This document shows, piece by piece, positions 1 through 9,900 of a stretch of DNA of 58,105 bases. The position numbers and the translations under genes are program-made. The stretch is from assembly GCA_009701185.1 (NCBI GenBank), contig WLKQ01000003.1:1-58105 (forward strand), given 5' to 3'. How positions within the stretch are numbered: the stretch's first letter is position 1; the number at the start of each line of letters is the position of its first letter. This DNA is from Actinomycetota bacterium (GTDB taxonomy: Bacteria > Actinomycetota > Actinomycetes > Nanopelagicales > Nanopelagicaceae). Below the pieces are notes generated by a model. That model had not been told where the DNA came from. It did not search any database and worked only from the letters and a program-made list of their open reading frames with translations.

Positions 1-1016
1 CCGCTCTTCACCTTTATGGGCAGGGCTTTTTCGCGCTTTTTGCGTGGTAGTAAACCATCGGGCCTAAAGTTCATAGTGACTACCAAAACAACACCGAATA
101 CTAGAAGTCGTGCATCTGAGAGAAAGCGAATACGGTCAGGCAAATATCCGAGAATCACGGCGCCGACTATAACTCCCCAGATATTTCCGATTCCACCGAA
201 AACGATGCAAGAAAGAATGAGGATGGAAACATTGAGCGTAAACATTTCGGGAGCGATAAATAGATTCTTTGAGGCAAAGAGAACGCCAGCGGCGCCGCCA
301 ATTGCTGCGCCTAAAGTAAAGGACCAAATCTTATAGCGAAGCGTTGGCACACCCATAAGCTCTGCGGCATCTTCATCTTGTCGAATCGCCTCCCATGCGC
401 GTCCTGGGCGACGCACAGATAGTCTGCGAACTAGCCAAATAACCAGAAGAATCATTACAAGTGTTGTCCAGAAAAATAGCTTCTGATTAAAAATATTGTA
501 TTCCTGGCCTAAAATATTAGGCGGCATTGGTACGTTTGCGATTCCATTAGGGCCACCTGTTGACTCAGAGTTCAAGGCAACGATTCGTACAATTTCTCCG
601 AAACCTAAGGTAACGATTGCAAGATAATCCCCGCGCAAGCGAAGAGTAGGAAGACCTAGTAACACTCCCGCCAACATGGAAAGCCCGATGCCAATCGGCA
701 TAATTTCCCAGGTGTTAAGACCTGTGTGAGTGCCGAGCAAAGCCATTGTGTATGCACCGATGGCGAAGAAGGCTACGTAGCCAAGATCGAGCATTCCAGA
801 TTTACCAACAACAATATTTAATCCAAGTGACATCAGAACAAACATCGCGATTGGATAGACCAACACTGAATCAAATGCGGCAACAGGCGTTGCGAGAAAA
901 GTTCCACCTGCATACGGGAGCAAGCAAATTAAGAAAAGCGTCACCAAAACTATTGCTACTCGTACAGGGCGATTAGAGCGTTCCCATACTCCGGCTCCGA
1001 GATCTCGTAGGTTCAT
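1..1016 (-). CDS. livM: Branched-chain amino acid ABC transporter permease LivM (3' end cut by window)
   Basis: Membrane permease that would pair with LivH to import branched-chain amino acids delivered by the LivK-type binding protein. I translated the minus strand from ATG at 1016-1014 and the frame stays open to the window edge, giving about 338 residues. It begins MNLRDLGAGVWERS, followed by successive hydrophobic segments. The LivM-type stretch GLNIVVGKSGMLDLGYVAF lies near residue 60, and a cytoplasmic EAA-like loop (RPGRAWEAIRQDEDAAELMG) sits past the middle. LivH stops only 2 bp upstream, so the two are co-transcribed. The ATPases LivG and LivF would be expected next, outside the window. 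The C-terminus is missing only because of the window boundary. Confidence 0.9.
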   Translation of the reverse strand, partial: MNLRDLGAGVWERSNRPVRVAIVLVTLFLICLLPYAGGTFLATPVAAFDSVLVYPIAMFVLMSLGLNIVVGKSGMLDLGYVAFFAIGAYTMALLGTHTGLNTWEIMPIGIGLSMLAGVLLGLPTLRLRGDYLAIVTLGFGEIVRIVALNSESTGGPNGIANVPMPPNILGQEYNIFNQKLFFWTTLVMILLVIWLVRRLSVRRPGRAWEAIRQDEDAAELMGVPTLRYKIWSFTLGAAIGGAAGVLFASKNLFIAPEMFTLNVSILILSCIVFGGIGNIWGVIVGAVILGYLPDRIRFLSDARLLVFGVVLVVTMNFRPDGLLPRKKREKALPIKVKS

Positions 1017-1018
1017 GA

Positions 1019-1969
1019 CTATGCCCTCGTCTGCTGAATGGCTTCGCCAAATAGACCATTTGGTCTAAATAGAAGCACCAGCACTAAAGTAATAAAGACA
1101 GTTACTGCCTTCCACTGTGTTCCCAAAACCGCTGAAGCATAAGTTTCGAGTAGGCCCAGGGCTATTCCCCCAGCAAATGCACCGCGGATATTTCCAATTC
1201 CTCCGAGAACGGCAGCAGTAAAGGCGGCTAGGCCCATCGAGAAGCCAATGTTGAATTTTGTATTTTCATATACGGTCACAAAGAAAAATGACGCTGCGCC
1301 AGTCATGAGTCCACCAATAAGAAATGTAGTTGAAATGACGCGGTTGAGATTGACTCCCATGAGCTTGGATGCATCCTCGTTCATCGACACTGCACGAATT
1401 GCCTTACCCATACGAGAAAGCTTTACGAAACGATCGAGCAAAATGAAGATGATTGAAGCTGCAACAATTGTCAGAACGTTATCTATTCTGATATTTGCGC
1501 CCCACAGTGTTCCTAGCGAAATCTTCTCTAATACTCGTCCACTACCTGTAGGTCGTGAGTGCGTTAAAAGGCGCATCGTCTCTGACAAAACAATTGAAAT
1601 ACCGATTGCCGAGATTAATGTAGCTAATTTATTCGTCCCTCTTGCCCGAAGTCGGCGATAAGCAACGAACTCGACAAAGACTGCTACAACAGCCGAAGTA
1701 AGCATTGAGGCTATGAGCGAGAGAAGCAGAATAAGCACTAAGCGAAAACCAGTTGAATGTGTAGTAAGAGATGTGTAATGAAAAACATCGCGCGTAATAA
1801 CTACGGTTGCAAAAGTTCCAAACATAAAAATCTCTGAGTTAGCAAAGTTGATCATTCTTAGGACGCCATAAACCATGGTGTAACCAAGAGAGATCAAGAC
1901 ATAAATAAAACCTAAAGCGATTCCAGAGATTGTGAGAGACCAAAACTGGTCAATTAGAACTGAAAACAT
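1019..1969 (-). CDS. livH: Branched-chain amino acid ABC transporter permease LivH
   Basis: Integral membrane subunit of the branched-chain amino acid importer, 316 residues, a usual length for LivH. The N-terminal part carries GIALGFIYVLISLGYTMVYG and MINFANSEIFM, the typical LivH sequence around helices 1-2. The EAA-like cytoplasmic loop (RMGKAIRAVSMNEDASKLMG) is near residue 190 and the GGIGNIRGAFAGGIALGL segment is near residue 255. A strong ribosome site (AAAGGAG) sits just before the ATG. It is separated from livK by a UUCG hairpin, so the permeases are probably expressed at lower level than the binding protein. Substrate range within hydrophobic amino acids cannot be told from the sequence. 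Confidence 0.94.
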   Translation of the reverse strand: MFSVLIDQFWSLTISGIALGFIYVLISLGYTMVYGVLRMINFANSEIFMFGTFATVVITRDVFHYTSLTTHSTGFRLVLILLLSLIASMLTSAVVAVFVEFVAYRRLRARGTNKLATLISAIGISIVLSETMRLLTHSRPTGSGRVLEKISLGTLWGANIRIDNVLTIVAASIIFILLDRFVKLSRMGKAIRAVSMNEDASKLMGVNLNRVISTTFLIGGLMTGAASFFFVTVYENTKFNIGFSMGLAAFTAAVLGGIGNIRGAFAGGIALGLLETYASAVLGTQWKAVTVFITLVLVLLFRPNGLFGEAIQQTRA

Positions 1970-2030
1970 TCTTCTCCTTTAATCGGTATCTGGAAACTCT
2001 ACCAAATTTTGCGCTAAAACATTAAAGAAT

Positions 2031-2068
2031 GGGTGCCTTAGAACGTTCCGAAGAACTCTAAGGCACCC
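2031..2068 (-). terminator. Intercistronic UUCG hairpin between livK and livH
   Basis: A perfect 12-bp stem (GGGTGCCTTAGA paired with TCTAAGGCACCC) encloses a second 4-bp stem GTTC/GAAC capped by a C(UUCG)G tetraloop when read on the minus strand. It starts 17 bp after the livK stop codon. The sequence that follows is A/T-rich (ATTCTTTAATGTTTT) but not a pure T-run, so I expect partial termination or 3'-end protection of the livK message, with reduced read-through into livHM. Confidence 0.8.
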
Positions 2069-2085
2069 ACTCTTATTAAAATGTA

Positions 2086-3240
2086 TTACTTAATCTGGCC
2101 CTTACTTACAACTTTGCCATTTGTGATGACGAAGCCGTTAATAAAGCCTGCTCCAGCTGTATCGCCGAAACGGTCAAAGCTAATCGTGTTACCGGCAACG
2201 CCAGTTCCTGAGTAAGCATTGATCCAGTTAAGCATTGCTAGACGTGTTAACTTTCCAGCCTTGATACCAGCCAAGATGATATTTGTTGCGTCATATGACT
2301 CAACAGCATAAACACCTGAAGCAACACCCATTGCAGCCTTGAACTTAACTTCAAGGGCAGGATCAGCATCTGCTAGAGGAATTGTTCCACCAGTTAGACG
2401 TGCGCCTTCTGCATCTTTACCTGCAAGGTCAGCGAATTCTTGGTTTAGAACGCCATCTCCACCTGCAAATACACCCTTGTAGCCAGCTCCACGGAGCTGC
2501 TTGATGAGCTTAGATGCCTGTGAGAAATAGCCTGTGTAGATAACTACGTTTGCATCAGTTGACTTGATCTTTGAAAGTGTTGCAGAGAAGTCTGTTGCAT
2601 CGTTTGGAATACTGTCTTTTCCAACGAGAGTTGACTTTGCAACCTGCTTAAGAACATAGTCACGAAGTCCAGTTGAATATGAAGACTGGTCATCGATGAC
2701 GTAAACCTTAGGTGAAGTTACACCTTGTACTGCGTACTTAGCCAAGGCTGGGCCCTGCTTAGCATCAGTTGAAGGAATACGGTGGAATACAGGTCCGCCG
2801 TATGAAGCCTTATCCTTTGGATTTGTCAGTGAAACGCGTGTTGCTGATGGTGAGATCATAGGCAAGTTACCAGCCTTGTAGTAAGGCAATGATGCAATAG
2901 TTGCACCTGAGTAAGCAGGTCCTACAACAGCGATAATGTTTTTGTTAGCAGCTGTTCCTGGAGCAACAGTTCCAGCAACTGATGGATCGCCTTGATCATC
3001 AACTGAAACCAATGTCACCTTAACTGCTGGATTTGTGTCGTTGTATTGCTTGAGAGCAAACTTAACTGCGTTCTGCTCATCGATACCAGTTTGTGCTTCT
3101 CCACCTGAAAGTGGACCTTGGTATGCGATTGAAACAGTGGTTACCTTTGCAGCTGCTTGCGCCTGTGAAATTGAAACTACGCCTAGGGCGAGAGTTGCAG
3201 TTGCAGCGACGGCAAGAGCCTTTTGAATCTTCTTATTCAT
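2086..3240 (-). CDS. livK: Branched-chain amino acid ABC transporter substrate-binding protein
   Basis: Extracytoplasmic binding protein of the LivJ/LivK (Peripla_BP_6) family that captures leucine-type amino acids for LivHM. It has 384 residues. Residues 1-30 form a Sec signal peptide (MNKKIQKALAVAATATLALG, then an Ala-rich AQA cleavage region). The mature part shows the family pattern IAYQGPLSGGEAQTG near residue 38 and AVVGPAYSGATIASLPYYK near residue 105. A ribosome site GGAAAGG precedes the ATG. Oddly, there is no lipobox cysteine near the signal peptide, although binding proteins of monoderm bacteria are usually lipoproteins. It leads the livKHM unit and is followed by the UUCG hairpin. 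Ligand identity is inferred from family and neighbours. Confidence 0.92.
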   Translation of the reverse strand: MNKKIQKALAVAATATLALGVVSISQAQAAAKVTTVSIAYQGPLSGGEAQTGIDEQNAVKFALKQYNDTNPAVKVTLVSVDDQGDPSVAGTVAPGTAANKNIIAVVGPAYSGATIASLPYYKAGNLPMISPSATRVSLTNPKDKASYGGPVFHRIPSTDAKQGPALAKYAVQGVTSPKVYVIDDQSSYSTGLRDYVLKQVAKSTLVGKDSIPNDATDFSATLSKIKSTDANVVIYTGYFSQASKLIKQLRGAGYKGVFAGGDGVLNQEFADLAGKDAEGARLTGGTIPLADADPALEVKFKAAMGVASGVYAVESYDATNIILAGIKAGKLTRLAMLNWINAYSGTGVAGNTISFDRFGDTAGAGFINGFVITNGKVVSKGQIK

Positions 3241-3362
3241 GTGTGGCCTTTCCTGTTCTCTTTTTCCCGGGACAGGGAGGAGACGAGGTTACTGGCAAAG
3301 GGTTATTTCGTACAACCCGAATTGAGTGCAAAATCACCCCAAATCCCGGGGCGCTTACCCAA

Positions 3363-3938
3363 TTATGTCTCAGGAACAGCGTCTGGACTGATGACTGCTT
3401 GGGCGACTTGTTTCATGGTCAGGCGACGATCCATGGCGGCACGTTGGATCCATGAGAAAGCCTCGGGCTCAGAGAGATTGAGCGCCTTCATTAAAATTCC
3501 CTTGGCCCTATCAATCAGCTTTCGCGTCTCTAATCGCTCATGCAAATCAGCGACCTCCTCGGCAAGGGATCTCATTTGCAGATGCCGACTTATTGCAATC
3601 TCTATAGCTGGAATTAAATCTGAGATCGTAAATGGCTTAACAACGTAGGCCATGACACCTGCATCGCGCGCTCTATCAATTAGCTCTTTTTGAGAAAATG
3701 CGGTCAACATTAAGACCGGAGCTAAGGTAATTATTTTTTCAGCGGCAGAAATTCCATCCATTACTGGCATTTTTACATCCAGAATTGCTAGATCTGGTTT
3801 GTGCAGAATTGCTAAATCAACTGCCTCTTGTCCATTGGTTGCCTCTGCAACGATTTCATACCCCGCACCTTGCAACATTTCAACTAGATCCATACGGATA
3901 AGCGCCTCATCTTCAGCCACCAAGATGCGAACGCTCAT
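3363..3938 (-). CDS. pdtaR: ANTAR-domain response regulator (PdtaR-like)
   Basis: Two-component response regulator whose output is RNA binding rather than DNA binding. Residues 1-120 are a receiver domain: acidic pair E9/D10, phospho-acceptor D54 (ILDVKMPVMDG), T79 and K101 (VVKPF). Residues from about 135 form an ANTAR domain (RKLIDRAKGILMKALNLSE, then the Ala- and aromatic-rich segment ending TMKQVAQAVI). ANTAR proteins of this layout, such as mycobacterial PdtaR, act as antiterminators or RNA chaperones once phosphorylated by PdtaS-type kinases. The total of 191 residues suits PdtaR. Position next to pyk matches other actinobacteria. No cognate kinase gene is in the window. The symbol rests on architecture and context. 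Confidence 0.88.
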   Translation of the reverse strand: MSVRILVAEDEALIRMDLVEMLQGAGYEIVAEATNGQEAVDLAILHKPDLAILDVKMPVMDGISAAEKIITLAPVLMLTAFSQKELIDRARDAGVMAYVVKPFTISDLIPAIEIAISRHLQMRSLAEEVADLHERLETRKLIDRAKGILMKALNLSEPEAFSWIQRAAMDRRLTMKQVAQAVISPDAVPET

Positions 3939-3977
3939 AATCTATTGATCCTTTCGGAATGTAAAAATAATTTAGCG

Positions 3978-4050
3978 TGCCCCGAGTCGGATTCGAACCG
4001 ACACTATGCAGTGTTTGAGACTGCCCTCTCTACCGTTGGAGTACCGAGGC
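3978..4050 (-). tRNA. tRNA-Leu, anticodon CAA, with a short variable loop
   Basis: A complete 73-nt cloverleaf can be drawn on the minus strand. The acceptor GCCTCGG pairs with TCGGGGC (G-U pairs included) and the discriminator is A73. U8 and A9 precede a 3-bp D stem (CTC/GAG) with A14 and GG at 18-19. The anticodon stem GCAGT/ACTGC is perfect, with loop CTCAAAC and anticodon CAA. The variable loop is 5 nt (ATAGT), and T stem GTCGG/CCGAC carries loop TTCGAAT. Tertiary partners U8-A14 and A15-U48 are present. CCA is not encoded. CAA reads UUG (Leu), yet bacterial tRNA-Leu normally has a long class II variable arm, so identity rests on the anticodon alone. It lies between pyk and pdtaR. Confidence 0.88.
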
Positions 4051-4063
4051 TTACCAAGGAATC

Positions 4064-5503
4064 TTAGCGGTAGGCAGGGGCGACGCCACCAACGGCATCT
4101 CCCACGCGGTGAACGCGCATTGCATTAGTCGAGCCTGGAATTCCTGGAGGTGATCCAGCAACGATCATGACACTGTCGCCGATAGTGGCGCGACCTGAGT
4201 CAATAAGAACGGTATCGACCAATTTCACCATTTCATCAGTTGCTCCGACGATGGGAGTCAACATGGACTCAACGCCCCATGTAAGCGCCAATCGGTTATA
4301 GGTACCAACTTCTGGTGTCATTGCAAGAATTGGAATAGATGAGCGAAGTCGAGACATTCTGCGTGCGGAGTCACCGCTCTGTGTAAATGCAACAAGGTAC
4401 TTTGCACCGACAATTGCGCCAACTTCAGTAGCAGCCTTAGTGATTGCCCCACCCTTAGTACGTGGTGCAGTTTTTATCGGACGAATGCGATCTAGGCCAC
4501 CCTCTTCAGTCTTTTGAATAATGCGCGCCATCGTTTGAACAGCTTCTATTGCGAACTCACCAACACTTGTTTCGCCAGAGAGCATCAAGGCATCTGCGCC
4601 ATCTAAAACTGCGTTCGCGCAATCTGTAGCCTCTGCGCGAGTTGGACGTGAATTTGTAATCATTGAATCAAGCATCTGAGTCGCAACAATGACCGGCTTG
4701 GCCATATCACGCGCAAGCTCAACACATAGTTTTTGAACTAGTGGAACATCTTCAATAGGAAGCTCTACCCCGAGATCACCACGTGCAACCATGATGCCAT
4801 CAAAGGCTTCAACGATTTCTACGATATTTTCAACGGCTTGAGGCTTTTCAATTTTTGCAATCACTGGAAGACGGATACCTTCTTCATCCATAATCTTATG
4901 TACATCTTTAATATCTGCAGCATTTCGAACAAATGAAAGTGCAATAAAATCAGCACCGGCGCGAATTCCCCAACGAAGATCTTGAATATCTTTCTCCGAC
5001 ATTGCTGGGACAGAGACTGCAACTCCCGGCAAGTTGATTCCTTTATTGTTACTTACAGCGCCAGGTTCAATGACTTTAGTTACGACATCATTACCTTTCA
5101 CTTCTACAACTTCGACCGTAACTTTTCCATCATCAATAAGAATTCGATCTCCTGGTTTACAGTCCCCAGGCAAACCTTTGTATGTCGTTCCTACGCGCTC
5201 TTTAGTTCCATCAACTTCATCGGTGGTAATCGTGAAAATATCTCCGCGGGCTAAATCGTGAGGGCCGGCGGCAAAACGCGCTAAGCGAATCTTTGGCCCC
5301 TGCAAATCAACTAATATTGCAACTGGTCGCCCAGCCGCCGAAGCTGCAGCTCGCACTTGATCCAAGCGCGCTTGGTGCTCTTCATAGGAGCCGTGAGAGA
5401 GATTAAGGCGGGCCATATTCATGCCTGCGTCAATCAGCTCTTTTACTTTTTCTGGTGACTCAACTGCTGGACCCATTGTGCACACTATTTTCGCTCTACG
5501 CAT
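4064..5503 (-). CDS. pyk: Pyruvate kinase
   Basis: Final glycolytic enzyme: phosphoenolpyruvate plus ADP to pyruvate plus ATP, cytosolic. The 479 residues are a normal length for a single-domain-set bacterial enzyme. Visible features: N-terminal RRAKIVCTMGPAVESPEKV, NMARLNLSHGSYEEH around residue 29, the active-site signature IAKIEKPQAVENIVEIVEAF around residue 215, VARGDLGVELP, and KPVIVATQMLDSM with TRAEATDCANAVLDGADALM. Start ATG is preceded by AAGG at good spacing, 9 bp after gltD, so it is the last protein gene of a gltBD-pyk unit, with a tRNA following closely. The C-terminal domain (GGAITKAATEVGAIVGAKY onward) is complete. Confidence 0.97.
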   Translation of the reverse strand: MRRAKIVCTMGPAVESPEKVKELIDAGMNMARLNLSHGSYEEHQARLDQVRAAASAAGRPVAILVDLQGPKIRLARFAAGPHDLARGDIFTITTDEVDGTKERVGTTYKGLPGDCKPGDRILIDDGKVTVEVVEVKGNDVVTKVIEPGAVSNNKGINLPGVAVSVPAMSEKDIQDLRWGIRAGADFIALSFVRNAADIKDVHKIMDEEGIRLPVIAKIEKPQAVENIVEIVEAFDGIMVARGDLGVELPIEDVPLVQKLCVELARDMAKPVIVATQMLDSMITNSRPTRAEATDCANAVLDGADALMLSGETSVGEFAIEAVQTMARIIQKTEEGGLDRIRPIKTAPRTKGGAITKAATEVGAIVGAKYLVAFTQSGDSARRMSRLRSSIPILAMTPEVGTYNRLALTWGVESMLTPIVGATDEMVKLVDTVLIDSGRATIGDSVMIVAGSPPGIPGSTNAMRVHRVGDAVGGVAPAYR

Positions 5504-5512
5504 GGGCCAACC

Positions 5513-6967
5513 TTAAACCATCAATTGACGGGTAGTGGGTTCAATTGGTGATGGAAGTTGTGAATCACCAGTGAGATATCTATCAACTGCTGCAGCTGTG
5601 CTTCGTCCCTCTGCGATAGCCCAAACAATCAAGGATTGTCCTCGTCCAGCATCTCCAGTAACGAAGATACCCTCATCATTTGCTGCGAAATTTGAATCTC
5701 TCTTAATGGTGCCGCGATCATCGACTTCTACTTCTAGTTGCGTTAATAAAGGTGATTTCTCTGGTCCGGTAAATCCCATAGCTAGAAAAACAAAGTCAGC
5801 TGGAATCTCCTTTTCTGTCCCAGGAACAGGTTCGAATTTTCCGTTTGCGAAAACAGTTTCAACAATCTTTAACGCTCTAAGATTGCCATCTGAATCCCCT
5901 AAGAACTCTTCTGTGCTTACTGAAAAGAGCCGGTTATCTTTCTCTTCATGTGCACTAGATACTCTGTAAATCATTGGGTATGTCGGCCACGGTTGTGATG
6001 CTGGACGCTCTTCGGTTGGTCGAGGCATAATCTCAAGTTGAGTAACACTTGCTGCTCCTTGGCGAATTGAAGTCCCTAAGCAATCAGCGCCAGTATCTCC
6101 ACCACCCAAAATTACAACATGCTTTCCGGCGACATTAATATCAGGCTCGTCGACCTCACCGAGGGCTTGTTTGTTGCCCCACGGTAGAAATTCCATAGCT
6201 TGATATATACCTCTTAGATCACGTCCCTTAATTGAAAGATCACGCCACTGAGTTGCACCAACTGCTAAGACAATTGCATCGTATTTCTTTCGCAGTGCTG
6301 AGCCAGTGAGCTCTCCCCCGACATCAACACCGGCACGAAAACGAGTGCCCTCTTTTTCCATCTGTTCGAGGCGACGATCAAGAATGTGTTTTTCCATTTT
6401 AAATTCTGGAATTCCATATCGAAGAAGCCCGCCGATTTTGTCAGCGCGCTCATAAACAACGACGGTATGTCCAGCACGAGTTAACTGCTGTGCTGCCGCA
6501 AGCCCAGCTGGTCCAGAGCCAACAACGGCTACAGTCTTTCCGGTTAGGCGATCTGGCGCTAATGGCTTTACATCGCCAGTCGCAAAGGCCTCTTCAATGG
6601 TGCGCAGTTCAACTTGCTTGATTGTTACTGCATCTCGATTGATTCCAACTACACATGCAGTCTCACATGGCGCTGGGCAGAGTCGACCAGTGAACTCAGG
6701 AAAGTTATTAGTTGCATGCAAACGATCGATTGCTGCGTGAGTATCTCCACGCCAAATCAGATCGTTCCACTCAGGAATCAGATTTCCGAGTGGGCAACCG
6801 TTATGGCAGAAAGGAATTCCACAGTCCATGCAACGACCAGCTTGCTTTTGCAAATGCTCAAAACTTTGTGGCTCATAGACTTCACGCCAATCTTGGATGC
6901 GTACATCTACAGGACGTCGAGTTGGTGTTTCACGCGGCGTAGTTATAAAACCCTTTGGATCAGCCAA
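5513..6967 (-). CDS. gltD: Glutamate synthase (NADPH) small subunit
   Basis: Supplies electrons from NADPH through FAD and 4Fe-4S clusters to the large subunit GltB, making glutamate from glutamine and 2-oxoglutarate. It has 484 residues. The N-terminal cysteines C46, C49, C54 and C58 ([15 protein letters not shown]) and the later CPAPCETAC form the Fe-S region. [20 protein letters not shown] near residue 145 is the FAD-binding fold, and [15 protein letters not shown] near residue 288 is the NADPH site. The start is a TTG codon overlapping the end of gltB by 8 bp. It is chosen because MADPKGF is the typical actinobacterial GltD N-terminus and the coupling is tight. pyk follows after 9 bp. Confidence 0.95.
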   Translation of the reverse strand: MADPKGFITTPRETPTRRPVDVRIQDWREVYEPQSFEHLQKQAGRCMDCGIPFCHNGCPLGNLIPEWNDLIWRGDTHAAIDRLHATNNFPEFTGRLCPAPCETACVVGINRDAVTIKQVELRTIEEAFATGDVKPLAPDRLTGKTVAVVGSGPAGLAAAQQLTRAGHTVVVYERADKIGGLLRYGIPEFKMEKHILDRRLEQMEKEGTRFRAGVDVGGELTGSALRKKYDAIVLAVGATQWRDLSIKGRDLRGIYQAMEFLPWGNKQALGEVDEPDINVAGKHVVILGGGDTGADCLGTSIRQGAASVTQLEIMPRPTEERPASQPWPTYPMIYRVSSAHEEKDNRLFSVSTEEFLGDSDGNLRALKIVETVFANGKFEPVPGTEKEIPADFVFLAMGFTGPEKSPLLTQLEVEVDDRGTIKRDSNFAANDEGIFVTGDAGRGQSLIVWAIAEGRSTAAAVDRYLTGDSQLPSPIEPTTRQLMV

Positions 6968-9900
6968 GTGCTGCTACCTCCATAACTAATTCATCAACCG
7001 GCAAACCTTCACGAGAAGCTCGTGCCATTGCCTCGAGCACGCGCGCATAATCACGCGGCATAACTAATGAGATGCGATTAATCGCAGTGTCCCAGTCCGC
7101 CAAGATCTCTGCAGCAATGAGTGAATCTGTTTGTGCTTTAAAGTTTTCGATAATAGTTTTTAAAACACCTTGTTGATCTTCTGGTACGGCTAATACGTCG
7201 ACCATATCCGTATTTACATGAGCAGGTTCTAGATCTAAAACAAAGGCTCTTCCGCCTGACATACCAGCAGCAAAATTTCGGCCAGTTTGACCTAGGACTA
7301 CTACGGTGCCACCCGTCATGTATTCGCATCCGTGATCGCCGATACCTTCAACGATTGCAGTTGCTCCAGAGTTTCTTACACAGAAGCGCTCTCCAACTAC
7401 TCCGCGAATCATAATTTCACCTGATGTTGCGCCATAACCAATAACATTTCCAGCAATGACGTTTTCATGCGATAAATAAGTGGAAGCCTCATTAGGGCGA
7501 ACAATCACGCGACCGCCAGAGATTCCCTTACCCACATAGTCATTTGAATCACCGTAGAGGCGAAGTGTTAATCCATTTGGGATAAATGCTCCGAGAGATT
7601 GCCCAGCAGAGCCTCGTAGCGTGATGTCGATTGTTGAATCAGCTAAACCAGCGCCACCAAATCGTCGTGTAATTTCTGCACCTAACATCGTTCCTACGGT
7701 GCGATTAACGTTACGTACCGGAAGGTCAATTCGCACTAGTTCTTTGCGTTCAAGTGCGGCCTCTGATAAACGAATCAATTCATTATCAAGTGCGGCATCC
7801 AGACCATGTTCTTGTTGAATAGTGTTGTGCAATGGGCTATCAACATCTGGGCGTACTAACAATGGTGATAGATCTAAACCACTAGCTTTCCAATGCTCAA
7901 CCGCGCGACGAGTTTCCAAATATTCAACATGACCAATGGCCTCCAGAAGTGTTCGGAAACCTAAGCTTGCAAGAATCTCGCGAACTTCTTCGGCTATGTA
8001 TTCAAAGAAGGTCTCTACGAACTCAGGCTTTCCGCTAAATTGTTTACGTAGCTCAGGATTTTGAGTCGCTACACCCACTGGACATGTATCTAAATGACAC
8101 ACACGCATCATGATGCAACCTGAAACTACCAATGGCGCAGTTGCAAAACCAAACTCCTCTGCTCCTAAGAGCGCTGCAATAACTACATCGCGACCGGTTT
8201 TTAACTGCCCATCGGTTTGTACAACGATGCGATCACGCAAATTATTTAGAAGCAACGTCTGTTGCGTTTCAGCCAATCCAAGTTCCCATGGTGCACCTGC
8301 ATGCTTAAGTGAAGTAAGAGGAGAAGCTCCAGTTCCCCCATCATGGCCAGAGATAAGAACAACGTCGGCATGGGCTTTACTAACGCCAGCAGCAACTGTT
8401 CCCACACCAACTTCAGCAACTAGTTTTACATGCACACGGGCGTTCTTGTTGGCATTTTTTAGGTCGTGAATTAGTTGGGCTAAATCTTCAATTGAATAAA
8501 TATCGTGATGAGGTGGTGGAGAAATAAGTCCCACCCCTGGAGTTGAATAGCGCACCTTGGCAATCCAGGGATAAACCTTGTTGCCTGGTAACTGCCCACC
8601 TTCGCCAGGCTTTGCTCCTTGAGCAATCTTTATCTGAATGTCATCAGAGTTAACTAAATACTCACTTGTTACACCGAAGCGACCTGAAGCAACCTGCTTG
8701 ATCGCTGAGCGCTTTGAGTCACCATTTTCCATCGCCACAAAACGTGAAGGATCTTCTCCGCCCTCACCTGTATTTGATTTACCACCTAGACGGTTCATGG
8801 CAATCGCTAAAGTTTCATGCACTTCTTGCGACACTGAGCCATAGGACATCGCTCCAGTTGAGAAGCGTGCAATGATCGCACTCGCAGACTCAACTTCATC
8901 AATTGATATTGGGTTTTGATTTTTGAACTCAAATAAACCTCGTAAAGTCATTAAGCGAGTGCTTTGCTCATTGACTCGATTTGTATAGCGCTTAAAGACA
9001 TCATATTTCTTAGTACGAGTGGAGTGCTGCAAAGTAAAGACTGTCTCTGGGTCAAAGAGGTGTGGTTCACCTTCGCGGCGCCATTGATACTCTCCGCCAA
9101 TCGGCAGACGCTTGGTTCCGGGAACTTCTCCACCTGGCGGATAAGCGATGTTGTGACGGGCGATGGTTTCTTCGGCGATAACTTCTAAAGAGACTCCGCC
9201 AAGTCGTGATGTTGTTCCGACGAAATATTCATCAACAACTTCTTTACTCAGGCCGATGGCTTCAAAAACTTGCGCTCCTGTATAGGAAGCAATTGTACTA
9301 ATTCCCATCTTTGACATTACTTTCAGGACGCCTTTTCCTAAAGATTTAATGAGATTACGTACGGCTTTTTCTGGCGTGATGCCAGTGATCACGCCCTGTA
9401 AAACTAAATCTTCGGCACTTTCCATCGCTAGATACGGGTTAACCGCTGCGGCACCATAACCAATAAGTAAGGCAACATGGTGAACTTCGCGTACATCGCC
9501 AGCTTCTACAACTAACCCAACTTTAGTACGTGTCTTTTGGCGAATGAGATGGTGGTGAACTGCTGACGTTAAAAGAAGTGATGGGATTGGTGCATCTTCT
9601 GCATCACCATCACGGTCGGATAAAACAATTATTCGTGCGCCTCTTTCAATAGCCGCTGAGACCTCTGCCTTAATCTCATCTAGGCGTTGACGCAATGATG
9701 CTCCCCCGCCCGCGACTAAGAACAGGCCACGAACAACATGTGCCTCTAAGCCTGGATGATCTCCATCGGCGTTTACATGGATTATTTTTGCAAGTTCATC
9801 ATTGTCTATGACCGGAAAAGCTAAAGAAATCTGTCGGCACGAGGATGGTCCTGGATCAAGGAGATTATGTTCTGGCCCCATAGATGTTCCTAATGAGGTT

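Noticed and set aside
16-336. Plus-strand ORF at the window start
   Set aside because: It is antisense to livM, which has membrane-helix composition and operon context in the opposite strand.
3320-3362. CCCC/GGGG hairpin after pdtaR as a terminator
   Set aside because: Only about 5 bp with no real T-run; too weak to list as a feature.
8110-8469. Plus-strand ORF of about 119 codons inside gltB
   Set aside because: Antisense shadow of a highly conserved gltB region; no ribosome site or recognisable protein.
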